Part shown: one piece after another, positions 19,810-29,977 of the stretch
How positions within the stretch are numbered: the first letter of the stretch is position 1
Layout: each line of letters opens with the position of its first letter
Assembly (NCBI GenBank): GCA_947628315.1
Contig: CANQZJ010000001.1
Location: forward strand, 26,432-90,431
Length of the DNA: 64,000 bases
Source: an uncultured Oscillospiraceae bacterium
GTDB lineage: Bacteria; Bacillota; Clostridia; Oscillospirales; Oscillospiraceae
Direction of reading: 5' to 3'
Position numbers and translations under genes: made by a program
Notes under the pieces: model-generated
The model's input: the letters and a program-made list of their open reading frames with translations, nothing else
What the model was told of the DNA's origin: nothing
The model's database searches: none

Positions 19810-22008
19810 TTATTCGGTCTTGTCGCCCGTCCAGGTGGAGGGGTCGTTGGGATCCTCCGCGGGGGGCGCGGGCGGGGTGTTGTCCGCCGGTTTGTCCTCC
19901 GGCTGCTCCCCTGCCCCGCTGTCCGGCTGGGGCGGCGCGGGGATGGGCTGGCTGACGATGTTGACGCTCCTGGCCGGTGGCTCGATGTCCCCGGGCAGCT
20001 TGGGCTGGGGACGGGAGGACGCGTAGGCCTCCTCCACCAGGGCGGGATCCCGGCCCTCGATGATGGCCACCATCTCGCCGCCGGTGATGGTCTCCTTCTC
20101 CAGCAGATAGGCCACCACCTTGTCCATGTCCTCCCGGCTGTTCTTCAGGATCTCCACCGCGTCGGCATAGCACACGTCCAGAATGGCCTTGACCGCCTTG
20201 TCCATGGCGGCGGCGGTGTCCTGGGCGCAGTCCAGGCCGTAGCCGCCGTCCAGGTACTGATTGCGGACGGAGCCCAGGGCCATCATGCCGAACTCCTCGC
20301 TCATGCCGAACATGGCCACCATGTTCCGGGCGATGTTGGTGGCCTCCTGGATGTCCTGGGAGGCGCCGTTGGTCATGGTGTCCATCACCACTTCCTCGGC
20401 GGCGCGGCCGCCCATGGACACGGTGATCTTGGCCATCAGCTCCTCCTTGGTGCGGAGGTTGGTCTTGTCCTCCTCGGGCATCAGCAGGGTGTAGCCCAGG
20501 GAGCCCTCGGTGTGGGGGACGATGGTGATCTTCTGCACCGGCTCGGCGTTCTTCTGCCGGTAGGCCACCATGGCGTGGCCCACCTCGTGATAGGCCACCA
20601 GCTTCTTCTCGAACTCGGTGAGCACGGAGTTTTTCTTCTCGCTGCCGGCGATGACGAACTCGAAGGAGGCCAGCAGATCCTGCTGGTTCACCGCCTTGCG
20701 GCCCTGGCGGACGGCCCGCAGGGCGGCCTCGTTCACCAGATTGGCAAGGTCGGCCCCCACGCAGCCGGCGGTAGCCAGGGCAATCTTTTTCAGATCCACG
20801 TCCTCCGCCAGACGGATCTTGCGGGTGTGCACCTGGAGGGTGGCCAGACGGCCCGCCAGGTTGGGCCGGTCGATGGTGATGCGCCGGTCGAACCGACCGG
20901 GGCGGAGCAGGGCCTTGTCCAGCACCTCGGGCCGGTTGGTGGCCCCCAGGACGATGACGCCCTTGCCGGGGTCGAAGCCGTCCAGCTCGGCCAGCAGCTG
21001 GTTCAGGGTCTGCTCCCGCTCGTCGTTGCCGCCCATGCGGTTGTCACGGGACTTGCCGATGGTGTCGATCTCGTCGATAAAGATGATGCATGGGGCCATC
21101 TTGCTGGCCTCTTTGAACAGGTCGCGGACACGGGAGGCACCCACGCCCACGAACATCTCCACAAAGTCGGAGCCGCTGATGGAGAAGAAGGGCACGTTGG
21201 CCTCGCCGGCCACGGCCTTGGCCAGCAGGGTCTTGCCGGTGCCGGGGGGGCCCACCAGCAGCGCGCCCTTGGGCAGGCGGGCGCCGATGGCGGTGTACTT
21301 GCCGGGGTTGTGGAGGAAGTCGATGATCTCCTCCAAAGACTCCTTGGCCTCGTCCTGGCCGGCCACGTCACGGAAGGTGACGCCGGTCTTTTTCTCCACA
21401 TACACCTTGGCGTTGGCCTTGCCCACGCCGCCGATGCCGCCGATGCCGCCGCCGCTGCCCATCTTGGAGAAGATGTAGCGGTAGACGAAGATCATGGCCA
21501 CCACCATGATGACCAAGGGCAGCACGTAGCTCACCAGGGCGGAGAGCATCTGCTGGCTCTCGGTGACCAGCTCCGCGTCGGGGTGGGCGCCGTTTTCCCG
21601 GAGCCAACCCACCAGATCCGGGACGTTGAACGCGGGCACCACAAAGCTGAGCTCGCCGGTGCCGGGGAACATCCCGCCGCCGAACAGGTGGCCCGCGGGG
21701 CCGCCCTGCTGACCCATATATTCCTTCAGCGGGGGGGCATCCTCATTGAGCGTGAAGTAATAGGCGGTGCTCTGCAGTTCCACCTCATTCACATAGTGGT
21801 TCTCCACCCACTCGCAGAAGGTGTCGATGGACACCTCCTGGGTGTTGCCGCTCTGGAGCAGGCTGCCGCTGCAGGTGTTGAGCATCATCACCAGCAGCAG
21901 CGCCCACAGCACGATGGAGAGAAAGCTCCACGGGGAGCGTTTGCGGTCGTTGTCGCCGCCGCGGTTATTGCGGTTGTTGGAACCGCCGGGGCCGTTGAGA
22001 TTGGGCAT
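19810..22008 (-). CDS. ftsH: ATP-dependent zinc metalloprotease FtsH
   Basis: [32 protein letters not shown] zinc site. Confidence 0.97.
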   Translation of the reverse strand: MPNLNGPGGSNNRNNRGGDNDRKRSPWSFLSIVLWALLLVMMLNTCSGSLLQSGNTQEVSIDTFCEWVENHYVNEVELQSTAYYFTLNEDAPPLKEYMGQQGGPAGHLFGGGMFPGTGELSFVVPAFNVPDLVGWLRENGAHPDAELVTESQQMLSALVSYVLPLVIMVVAMIFVYRYIFSKMGSGGGIGGIGGVGKANAKVYVEKKTGVTFRDVAGQDEAKESLEEIIDFLHNPGKYTAIGARLPKGALLVGPPGTGKTLLAKAVAGEANVPFFSISGSDFVEMFVGVGASRVRDLFKEASKMAPCIIFIDEIDTIGKSRDNRMGGNDEREQTLNQLLAELDGFDPGKGVIVLGATNRPEVLDKALLRPGRFDRRITIDRPNLAGRLATLQVHTRKIRLAEDVDLKKIALATAGCVGADLANLVNEAALRAVRQGRKAVNQQDLLASFEFVIAGSEKKNSVLTEFEKKLVAYHEVGHAMVAYRQKNAEPVQKITIVPHTEGSLGYTLLMPEEDKTNLRTKEELMAKITVSMGGRAAEEVVMDTMTNGASQDIQEATNIARNMVAMFGMSEEFGMMALGSVRNQYLDGGYGLDCAQDTAAAMDKAVKAILDVCYADAVEILKNSREDMDKVVAYLLEKETITGGEMVAIIEGRDPALVEEAYASSRPQPKLPGDIEPPARSVNIVSQPIPAPPQPDSGAGEQPEDKPADNTPPAPPAEDPNDPSTWTGDKTE

Positions 22009-22256
22009 GATAAGCCTCCTTTACACCGGGAAGGATCTCCCGGAGACGGGTTCATTTTGTCATCACATGGTGGCGAAAACCCACCAGTCTGCTGTAGTAT
22101 ATCACACCTTTTTCGTAAAAACAAGAATTGTTCGTAACCGGGCTGTAAACTTTCTATGACAAAATGGGGCCGGAGGCGCTTTTCCCCCTTTCCAGCGGCG
22201 ATATTTTGTGGTACACTGTCTCTGTATCCACAAGTGATTGGGAAGGAGTTTTCCCC

Positions 22257-23030
22257 ATGCGAAATGAAAAACGCCCCGCCCGCCCCATGGAGGCGGAGGC
22301 CGACGGCCTCATCGAGGGGCGCAACGCCGTCATCGAGGCCCTGCGGGCCGGGACGGCCATCGATAAGATCTACATCGCCCGCGGCGAGACCGACGCCGCC
22401 CTGGGGCACATCGCCTCCACCGCCAGGGGCCGCGGCGTCGTGGTCACCGAGGCAGACCGCCGCAAGCTGGACGGCATGAGCCGCACCCACTCCCACCAGG
22501 GGGTCATCGCGGTGGCCGCCGTCCGGGAGTACGTGCCGGTGGAGGACATCCTGGCCGCCGCGAAGGAGCGGGGCGAGGCCCCCCTCATCGTGGTGTGCGA
22601 CGAGCTGTCCGACCCCCACAATTTAGGGGCCGTCATCCGCACCGCCGAGTGCGCCGGCGCCCACGGGGTCATCATCCCCAAGCGGCGCTCCGCCGGCCTG
22701 ACGGCCATCGTGGCGAAGACCTCCGCGGGGGCGGTGAGTTACCTCCCCGTGGCAAGGGTGGCCAACCTCACCGCCTGCCTGAAAGAGCTGAAGGAGCAGG
22801 GCCTGTGGGTGTTCGGCACCGCCGCCGACGGGACTACCTCCCTCTATGAGGCCGACCTGAAGGGCCCCGCCGTCATCGTCATCGGCAGCGAGGGGGACGG
22901 CATGAGCCGTCTGATCCGGGAACAGTGCGATTTTCTGGTGTCCATCCCCATGCGGGGGAAGATCAATTCGCTGAACGCCTCCGCCGCCGCCGCCATCGTG
23001 CTGTACGAGGCGGTGCGCCAGCGGAGCTGA
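22257..23030 (+). CDS. rlmB: 23S rRNA (guanosine-2'-O-)-methyltransferase RlmB (SpoU family)
   Basis: EGRNAVIEALRAG, DELSDPHNLGAVIRTAECAGAHGVIIPKRRSA, GSEGDGMSRLIREQCDFLVSIPMRGKINSLNASAAAAIVLYE. Confidence 0.96.
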   Translation: MRNEKRPARPMEAEADGLIEGRNAVIEALRAGTAIDKIYIARGETDAALGHIASTARGRGVVVTEADRRKLDGMSRTHSHQGVIAVAAVREYVPVEDILAAAKERGEAPLIVVCDELSDPHNLGAVIRTAECAGAHGVIIPKRRSAGLTAIVAKTSAGAVSYLPVARVANLTACLKELKEQGLWVFGTAADGTTSLYEADLKGPAVIVIGSEGDGMSRLIREQCDFLVSIPMRGKINSLNASAAAAIVLYEAVRQRS

Positions 23031-23048
23031 CAAGGAGGGATATCCCCC

Positions 23049-25181
23049 ATGGCAGACGACAGGGAGAAAGGCTCCGGCTTCTCGGTGGACGAGATTTTGG
23101 CGGAGTACGGCTCCAAATCCAAAAACCGGCCCAAGGTGGTGGAGTTCCCCGAGCAGCCCGGCGTCAAGGCCCGGCGGCAAAAGGAGATCGACCTCCCCAT
23201 GCCGGAGGATCCCCCGCCCCCGGAGCCCGAGGAGGACGACGGCCTCCCAAAGCCCCCCAAGCCCATCAAGGTGCCCCCCAGGGCGGAGCCGGACAAGCCC
23301 ATGGCCCAGATCAAACCCAAGGGGCTGCGGCGTGCCCTGGGCGCGCGGCTGTCCTCTCTCATCCGGCAGGCGGACACCTATGCCGACCATATGTACGACG
23401 AGGCGGAGCCCAGCGAGGAGGTCAAAAAGGCGGAGCGGTACATCCCCGGCACCGACCGGGAGGAGGAGCCCGCTCAGGCCGCCCCCCGGCCGGCCAGGCG
23501 GCCCCGCTCCACCCCGAAGCAGGAGGAACTGCCGCCGGACGTGGAGCCGGCGGAGCTGGCCGCCCGCTGGCGAAAGGGGCTGGTGAGTCAGGGGCGGCGG
23601 GTACTCATCGCCGGTGTGGTCACGCTGGCCGCCATCGTGGTCTCGCTGGATCTGCCCTTCTTCCACTGGGACGATCTGGCGGAAAGCCCCCTGGCCTCCT
23701 TCCGGCTGCGGGCGCTGATCCTGACCATCCTGCTGGCGGCGGTGGGGGCGCTGTGCTTCGACGTGATCACGGCCGCCATCCGGCAGGTCATGGAGAAAAA
23801 GCTCTGCCCGGAGCTGATCGCGGCGCTGGCGTGGGTGTTCACCCTCGTCGACGGACTCACCGCCGGCCACCTGGAGGATCGGGGCAACAGTCTCCCCTGC
23901 TCCGCCGTCACCGCCGTGGGGCTGGTGTGCGCCCTGTGGGGCATCCACGCCCGGCAGGCGGCGAACCGGGTCTCCGCCAAGGTGGCCGCCCAGGCCCGCA
24001 CCCCCTATGTGGTGACCCTGGACGACAACAAGTGGAACGCCAGACCCGCCTACGCCAAGCGCTCCGACATCCCCACCGGTTTCGGCAGCCAGCTCCAGGC
24101 GGAGAGCGGGCCGGATAAGATCTACCGTGTCGCCGCGCCGCTGCTGATCCTGGGTGGAGTGCTGTGCGCCCTGCTGGCCTCCGTGGGGCGGGGCGCGCCG
24201 GAGCGGTTCACCTGGGCGGCCTCCTGCGGCTTTACCGCCGCCGCGGCCTGGCCGGCGCTGCTGGTGTACGGCCTGCCCTACCGCAGGCTGGCCGACCGGC
24301 TGGACAAGCTGGGCGCCGCCCTGGCCGGCTGGCCCGGGGTGCTCCGCTGCGGCTCCGCCGGCATCATCATCGAGGACAGCGACCTGTTCCCCACCGGCGC
24401 CGTCCAGGTGAGCCAGGTCAACGTGTTCGGCGGCGTGGCCACGGAAAAGGTGGTGGCCTACACCGCCACCCTGCTGCGGGCCCTGAACTGCGGTCTCACC
24501 CGTCCCTTCCACGATCTGCTCCGCGCCCAGGGCGCCATCTACCGGGAGGTGTCCGGCGTGGTGACCCACGAGGGCGGCGTGTCCGGCATCATCCGCAATC
24601 AGGAGGTGCTGGTGGGCACCGCCGACTTCATGCAGATGATGGACGTCGAGCTGAAGCCCGGCCACAATATCCGCGCCGCCGTCTTCTGCGCCATCAACGG
24701 GGAGCTGGCGGGCCTGTTCCCCCTGCACTACACCCTCAACCCGGCGGTGAACCCCAGCCTCTCCGCCCTCATCCGGGAGAACATGTCCCCGGTGCTGGCC
24801 ACGAGGGATCCGGTGATCGTCCCCGCCATGCTGGAGCAGAAATTCCAGCTGCCGGTGGACAAGCTGGAGTTCCCCGGCGTCCAGCGGCGCCTGGAGCTGT
24901 CCGACCCGGATCAGGATCACGACCACACGGCGGTGGCCATCCTGGCGCGGGAAGGGCTCTCCGCCTTCTGCGACGCGGTGCTGGGGGGCCGGCGGCTCCG
25001 TCTGGCCGCCCGGCTGGGGCTGCTCTTCGCCATCGCGGGCGCCGCGCTGGGGCTGATGATGACCTTCTACCTGACCTCCATCGGGGCGTTTGCCTCTCTG
25101 ACCACCCTTAATTTCCTCATCTTTATGTTTGCCTGGCTGATCCCCGAGCTGGTCATCACCCACTGGGTGGATCAATTCTGA
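23049..25181 (+). CDS. Large membrane protein resembling a P-type ATPase without catalytic motifs
   Basis: Pro-rich N-terminus, multiple TM segments; P1-type-like order of segments (…GSAGIIIEDSDLFPTGAVQVSQVNVFGG…, …SGIIRNQEVLVGTADFM…) but no DKTGT. Confidence 0.6.
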   Translation: MADDREKGSGFSVDEILAEYGSKSKNRPKVVEFPEQPGVKARRQKEIDLPMPEDPPPPEPEEDDGLPKPPKPIKVPPRAEPDKPMAQIKPKGLRRALGARLSSLIRQADTYADHMYDEAEPSEEVKKAERYIPGTDREEEPAQAAPRPARRPRSTPKQEELPPDVEPAELAARWRKGLVSQGRRVLIAGVVTLAAIVVSLDLPFFHWDDLAESPLASFRLRALILTILLAAVGALCFDVITAAIRQVMEKKLCPELIAALAWVFTLVDGLTAGHLEDRGNSLPCSAVTAVGLVCALWGIHARQAANRVSAKVAAQARTPYVVTLDDNKWNARPAYAKRSDIPTGFGSQLQAESGPDKIYRVAAPLLILGGVLCALLASVGRGAPERFTWAASCGFTAAAAWPALLVYGLPYRRLADRLDKLGAALAGWPGVLRCGSAGIIIEDSDLFPTGAVQVSQVNVFGGVATEKVVAYTATLLRALNCGLTRPFHDLLRAQGAIYREVSGVVTHEGGVSGIIRNQEVLVGTADFMQMMDVELKPGHNIRAAVFCAINGELAGLFPLHYTLNPAVNPSLSALIRENMSPVLATRDPVIVPAMLEQKFQLPVDKLEFPGVQRRLELSDPDQDHDHTAVAILAREGLSAFCDAVLGGRRLRLAARLGLLFAIAGAALGLMMTFYLTSIGAFASLTTLNFLIFMFAWLIPELVITHWVDQF

Positions 25182-25188
25182 GCATGGC

Positions 25189-25224
25189 AAAGGCGCTCCC
25201 TCCGGGTTGGAGGGAGCGCCTTTT
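25189..25224. terminator. Bidirectional terminator
   Basis: AAGGCGCTCCCTCCgggttGGAGGGAGCGCCTTTTT. Confidence 0.9.
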
Positions 25225-25229
25225 TCGTG

Positions 25230-25811
25230 TTACAGCACTCTGAGGGGAGGGCCGTCCAGCCGGACGACGGTGTCGCACCGCTCCAGAACGGCCGCCTGGT
25301 GGGAGGACAGGATCACCGGCACTCCCAGCGCCCGGAGCCGCTCCAGCAGGCGGGCGGCGCGGGTCTCGTCCACCCCGGCGAATGGCTCGTCCAGCAGGAG
25401 CAGATCGCCCCCCAGGGCGGCGCACCGCGCCAGCGCCAGCCGCCGCGCCATGCCGCCGGACAGGGAGGCGGGGCAGGCGTCCCCCTCCCCCTCCAGCTCG
25501 GCAAATGCCAGCCAATGGGAGACCTCTCCTCTTCTCTCTTTGGGGAGCACGTCGGTGATGTGCCGGGCTGCCGTCCGCCAAGGCAGCAGCCGATCCTCCT
25601 GGAACAGGAACGCGGTTTTAGACGGCTCCACGCCCCTGACCTCCCCTCCCTGGGGCCTTGTCAGCCCCGCCATCACCCGGAGAAGGGTGGTCTTGCCGCA
25701 CCCCGACAGCCCGCTGAGGGCAGTGATCCCGCTGTCCGGCAGATCGAGGGAGAACCCGTCCAGCACGGTCTTGTCACCGTAGCGGAGGGTCAGATCGCGG
25801 ATCCGGATCAT
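25230..25811 (-). CDS. ABC transporter ATP-binding protein
   Basis: [42 protein letters not shown]. Confidence 0.9.
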   Translation of the reverse strand: MIRIRDLTLRYGDKTVLDGFSLDLPDSGITALSGLSGCGKTTLLRVMAGLTRPQGGEVRGVEPSKTAFLFQEDRLLPWRTAARHITDVLPKERRGEVSHWLAFAELEGEGDACPASLSGGMARRLALARCAALGGDLLLLDEPFAGVDETRAARLLERLRALGVPVILSSHQAAVLERCDTVVRLDGPPLRVL

Positions 25812-26530
25812 CGGGCGTCCCCCCTCTCCAGCAGCAGGCGGAGCAGCCGCTCCAGCAGCAGGGACAGGGCGATGATCACCAGCGTCCAGGCGAACAGGTC
25901 GGCGGTCTCCAGGGCCAGCCGGGCCTGCTGGAGCCTTGAGCCGATGGCCGATGCGGGCGGGCAGATGACCTCCGCCGCCACCCCGGACTTCCACGCCAAT
26001 CCGAAGGCGGTGAGCAGGCCGGAGGTGAAGTGCCCTTTCAGCGAGGGCAGGTAGATCAGTCCCACCGTTTTCAGCCGGGAGAACCGGTAGGCCCTCGCCA
26101 TCTCCAACAGCTGGGGGTCAACGGCGGCGAGGCCGGCGGTCATGGCGCCCCAGATCACCGGGAGCACCATCAGCCCCGCGATGACGGCGGGGATGGCCGC
26201 CCGCGCCACCCACAGGTACACCAGCAGGATGAAGGACACCACCGGCGTGGCGCGGATCACCTTCACCGCCGGGGCCAGCAGCGCCGACGCCCAGGGGCTG
26301 AAATGGGTCAGCACGGCCAGCAGGGCTCCCGCGGCGGTGCCCCAGACCAACCCCAGGAAGATGCGCAGCAAAGTCGACCCGGCGGAGAGCCAGAAGTCCG
26401 CCGTCGCCGCCAGGGCGCACAGGGAGCGGGCCACCGCCGCCGGGCCGGGGAGCAGCAGCTCCCGCCCCACGGCCATGGCCGCAAGCTGCCATACCCCCAG
26501 CCAGAAGACCGGGGGTATGACGATCCTCAT
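25808..26530 (-). CDS. ABC transporter permease (nitrate/taurine/thiamine-precursor type)
   Basis: BPD-type permease signature region; internal start at 26530 avoids overlap with the SBP gene. Confidence 0.85.
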   Translation of the reverse strand: MRIVIPPVFWLGVWQLAAMAVGRELLLPGPAAVARSLCALAATADFWLSAGSTLLRIFLGLVWGTAAGALLAVLTHFSPWASALLAPAVKVIRATPVVSFILLVYLWVARAAIPAVIAGLMVLPVIWGAMTAGLAAVDPQLLEMARAYRFSRLKTVGLIYLPSLKGHFTSGLLTAFGLAWKSGVAAEVICPPASAIGSRLQQARLALETADLFAWTLVIIALSLLLERLLRLLLERGDAR

Positions 26531-26546
26531 ACAGTTTTTCAGGCCC

Positions 26547-27521
26547 TTAGCCCACATAATAGATGCCGTCGTCGGGCAGGGCCCCGCCGATAGAGGCGGG
26601 ATCCAGCCCGTACAGCGCCTGGAAGTAGCCGCCGATGGCGGGCTGCATATCCGCCCCGGCAATATAGGTCAGGTGGCACTGGGGGATGGCCGCCCTGGCA
26701 ATGCCGGCGGAGGGGGCGATGCCAAAGCCCGCCACCCACTCGGCGGCCTCGTCCACATGGCTGTTCACGTAGTCGATGGACGCCTCGTACTCCCGCAGGA
26801 AGGCGGCCACCGCGTCGGGGTGCTCCGCGATATAATCGGTGCGGGCCACCACGGCGGTCATCACCAGCTTGTCGCCGGAGCCCATCCCGTCCCAGGCCTC
26901 GGTGACGTCTACGGCCTCCCGCACCTGTCCCTCGCCCTTGGCGATGGCGGCGGTGGCGGCGGGTACCGGCAGCATGGCGCACTGGATCTCGCCGGAGAGC
27001 AGCTTGGTCTGGATCTCGGAGGCCTCGCCGAACTCCACTGTCACCTGATCGGCGACGCCCGCCTGCTGGAGCAGATAGCGGAGGATATACTCCGGGTTGG
27101 CGCCCTGGCCGGCCGACCAGATGGTCTTGCCCACCAGGTCGGCGATGGAGTTGATCTCGGACGTGCCGCCGCCCTCCAGGATGTGGAGGACGCCCAGGGT
27201 GCCCAGGGCGATGATCTTCACGCCGCCGTCGGTCTTGTGATAGAGGTTCACCGCCATGTTGGACGCCATGGTGGCGACGTCGATCTCGCCGTTGGACAGG
27301 CCGGCCAGCAGGGCGGAGTTGTCGGCCTCGATGGTGTAGTCATAGTGGGCCGCCGTCCGGCCGGCGTCGGCGTCGGTGAGCAGCTTGGCCGCGCCGATGC
27401 CCGTGGGGCCGGACAGCACGGACAGGCGGATGTCCGCGCCGGGGTCGGCAACGCTGCAGGCGGCCAGGGCGAATACCAGCGTCAGAGCCAGCAGCAGAGC
27501 GGTGAATTTTTTGAGGTTCAT
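26547..27521 (-). CDS. ABC transporter substrate-binding lipoprotein (SsuA/THI5-like)
   Basis: Lipobox ALAAC; GPTGIGAAKLL; GEIDVATMASNMAVNLY. Confidence 0.88.
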   Translation of the reverse strand: MNLKKFTALLLALTLVFALAACSVADPGADIRLSVLSGPTGIGAAKLLTDADAGRTAAHYDYTIEADNSALLAGLSNGEIDVATMASNMAVNLYHKTDGGVKIIALGTLGVLHILEGGGTSEINSIADLVGKTIWSAGQGANPEYILRYLLQQAGVADQVTVEFGEASEIQTKLLSGEIQCAMLPVPAATAAIAKGEGQVREAVDVTEAWDGMGSGDKLVMTAVVARTDYIAEHPDAVAAFLREYEASIDYVNSHVDEAAEWVAGFGIAPSAGIARAAIPQCHLTYIAGADMQPAIGGYFQALYGLDPASIGGALPDDGIYYVG

Positions 27522-27542
27522 ATGATATCTTTCCTTTCCATT

Positions 27543-28196
27543 TCAGCGGCGGGAGCGGCCGTCCACGGCGGCCTGTAATCTCTCCCGGTCGGTCAGGCGG
27601 ATGGTCTTGCCCTCCCGGGCGATGGCCCCGGCATCCTCCAGCGCCTCAAACGCGCGGTAGAGGGTCGCCCTCCCCACGCCGATGCGCCGGCAGAGCTGGG
27701 CGGCGGAGATGGTGAGCGCCCCGTCCTCCCCGCAGTTGGTGAGCAGGTACTGGGCCAGCCTGCCCTCCCCGGAGGCGGCGGACAACGCCCCCAGCCGCCC
27801 GGTGAGGAACTGGATCCGGCCGGACAGATAGGTGACGTAGTTCTCAGCGAAGGCGCCGTCCTCCCGGATCAGCCGCCGCACCTCCTCCTGGGGCAGGAGC
27901 AGGATCCGGCAGTCGGTCTGGGCGGTGAGGGTAGTGGGGTAGCCGGCCCCGCCGGAGAACAGCGCCGCCGCCCCGAACAGATCGCCGGCCCTCAGCACGG
28001 ACATGGTCAGGGCGCCCTTGTCCACCTTCACCCTGCCCTCCAGCAGCACCCCCAGGCACCGGCGGAACCGGCCGCGGCTGTAGATGGTCTCCCCTCTTGG
28101 AACGGACAGCCGTTCCGCCGAGTCCAGCGCCGATTCCAGCAGCTCCCTGTCCACGCCTGCGAACAGGGGGTGATCCACAGTCCGCTCCTGCTTCAC
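27543..28196 (-). CDS. Crp/Fnr family transcriptional regulator
   Basis: cNMP-binding fold (RGETIYSRGRFRRCLGVLLEGRVKV) and C-terminal HTH; GTG start at 28196. Confidence 0.88.
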   Translation of the reverse strand: MKQERTVDHPLFAGVDRELLESALDSAERLSVPRGETIYSRGRFRRCLGVLLEGRVKVDKGALTMSVLRAGDLFGAAALFSGGAGYPTTLTAQTDCRILLLPQEEVRRLIREDGAFAENYVTYLSGRIQFLTGRLGALSAASGEGRLAQYLLTNCGEDGALTISAAQLCRRIGVGRATLYRAFEALEDAGAIAREGKTIRLTDRERLQAAVDGRSRR

Positions 28197-28209
28197 CGCT
28201 GTTCCCTCC

Positions 28210-28262
28210 AAACTGTATCATTTGATACAGTTTAATTATAATGTGATTTTGCCTCCTGTCAA
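28210..28262 (-). promoter_or_regulatory. Crp/Fnr-gene promoter with perfect palindromic operator
   Basis: TTGACA-N16-TATAAT (minus) and AAACTGTATCA-TT-TGATACAGTTT at 28210-28233. Confidence 0.75.
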
Positions 28263-28395
28263 TACGGAAGTGTGACCAAAATTTGTTTACATTTTGTACT
28301 TGTTTTTTCCGGCAGGGTTCGCTATACTGTGGGGGCTGTAGTTGACATAATCCGGCGATCCGTCGCCTCTCCATACAGAGAAAGGAACCCGGCCC

Positions 28396-29433
28396 ATGGC
28401 AAAATGGCACAAAACAAAGGTTCGAAAAAGGCGCTCCGGCGGGGCGCGCTTCCTCAGAGGGCTGCTTATCGTTGTCACCGCGTTTTCCCTGGTGATCGTG
28501 GCGGGCTTTATTGCCCTCCACTTCTGGGCCCCCGACGTGGACGACCAGGTGGTCTTCCGTCCCGACGTCATTGACGACACAGACCAGGAGGACGATCCCC
28601 CGGTGGAGAGCGACGCCCCCGATGCCGATGACACCCCCGCCCCGGACACGGACGAGGTCGTGCTCCACCGGCGGGACGGGGTCTACACCTGCCTGCTCAT
28701 CGGCTCGGCGGACATGGGCGGCACCGACACCATGATGCTGGGCGTGTTCGACACCGGGAACAAGACCGCCTCCCTGCTCTCCATCCCCCGGGACTCGGCG
28801 GTGCGGGTGAACGGCAGCATCTATAAGATGAATGCCGTCCAGTCCCTGGGCGGCACGGAACTGCTGGCGGACACCATATCCAGCACCCTGGCGGTGCCGG
28901 TGGACTTCTACGTGGAGGTCGACACCAACGCCTTTAAGGCCATTGTGGACGAGATCGGCGGGGTGTATTTCGACGTGCCCGTGGACATGAATTACGACGA
29001 TCCGCTGCAAAATCTGCACATCCACATCTCCAAGGGCTATCAGAAGCTGGACGGCAGCAGCGCCCTTGGGGTCATGCGCTGCCGCAACTGTTACCCCAAC
29101 GCGGACATCGGCCGCACCGAGACCCAGCGGAAATTTCTCGCCGCCCTGGTGAAGCAGACCATCACCCCGTCCAACGTGACCAAAGTCACCGCGCTCATCA
29201 ACATCCTGAACACCTATGTGGACAGCGACATGAAGACCGGCGAGATGGTCTGGTTCGCCACCCAGGCCATCGGCATGGATCTGGACGCCGCCCTCAACAC
29301 CTGCGTGCTGGACGGCGAGTGGGTGAGCCCCTACTACGTGCTGGACGGCCAGAAGGCGCTGGAGACCGTGAACAGCCTGGGCATCTATGAGGAGGAAGTG
29401 CCCTCCGGCATCCTGAACATCTGCCGCCCGTAA
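28396..29433 (+). CDS. LytR-CpsA-Psr (LCP) family protein
   Basis: TM anchor; LLIGSADMGGTDTMMLGVFDTGNKTASLLSIPRDSAV; ALGVMRCRNCYPNADIGRTETQRKFLAAL. Confidence 0.92.
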   Translation: MAKWHKTKVRKRRSGGARFLRGLLIVVTAFSLVIVAGFIALHFWAPDVDDQVVFRPDVIDDTDQEDDPPVESDAPDADDTPAPDTDEVVLHRRDGVYTCLLIGSADMGGTDTMMLGVFDTGNKTASLLSIPRDSAVRVNGSIYKMNAVQSLGGTELLADTISSTLAVPVDFYVEVDTNAFKAIVDEIGGVYFDVPVDMNYDDPLQNLHIHISKGYQKLDGSSALGVMRCRNCYPNADIGRTETQRKFLAALVKQTITPSNVTKVTALINILNTYVDSDMKTGEMVWFATQAIGMDLDAALNTCVLDGEWVSPYYVLDGQKALETVNSLGIYEEEVPSGILNICRP

Positions 29434-29474
29434 GGGCCGGCCGGAGATATCATCGGAAAGGTGTGGTGTACGGC

Positions 29475-29921
29475 ATGAAAAAACTGCGTGGGCTGTTCGA
29501 CATCTCCATGCTGAAGTTCCTGCTGGTTGGGGTGCTGAACACGCTGGTGGGCGCGGGGATCATGTTCCTCCTGTACAATCTGGCGGGCACCCCCTACTGG
29601 CTGTCGGTATGCGCCAACTATGTGGTGGGCGGCGTGGTGAGCTACTTCCTCAACAAGTACTTCACCTTCCAAAACAAAGAGCGCTCCTGGGCCCAGGTGG
29701 CCCGGTTCGTCCTCACGGTGGCGGTGTGCGCCGTCATCGCCTACGGCGTGGCCAAACCGCTGGTGCGCTGGGCGCTGAGCGGCTTCGGCGTGAAGGTGCA
29801 GGACAACGCGGCCATGCTGGTGGGCATGTGCCTCTACACCGGGCTCAATTATTTCGGCCAGCGCTTCTTCGCCTTCCGCCAGGAGGGCGGCGGGGACAGC
29901 TCCGGGCAGAACGGACAGTAA
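29475..29921 (+). CDS. GtrA family protein
   Basis: FLLVGVLNTLVGAGIMFLLYNL...YVVGGVVSYFLNKYFTFQNK. Confidence 0.88.
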   Translation: MKKLRGLFDISMLKFLLVGVLNTLVGAGIMFLLYNLAGTPYWLSVCANYVVGGVVSYFLNKYFTFQNKERSWAQVARFVLTVAVCAVIAYGVAKPLVRWALSGFGVKVQDNAAMLVGMCLYTGLNYFGQRFFAFRQEGGGDSSGQNGQ

Positions 29922-29930
29922 CAACGTGAA

Positions 29931-29966
29931 ACGGCCCTCTCCCATCAGGAGAGGGCCGCCTTTTCG
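29931..29966. terminator. Bidirectional terminator
   Basis: CGGCCCTCTCC-catca-GGAGAGGGCCG plus T-run. Confidence 0.85.
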
Positions 29967-29977
29967 TTTCAAAGTAT

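Noticed and set aside
19504-22137. 877-aa plus-strand ORF opposite ftsH
   Set aside because: Antisense shadow ORF
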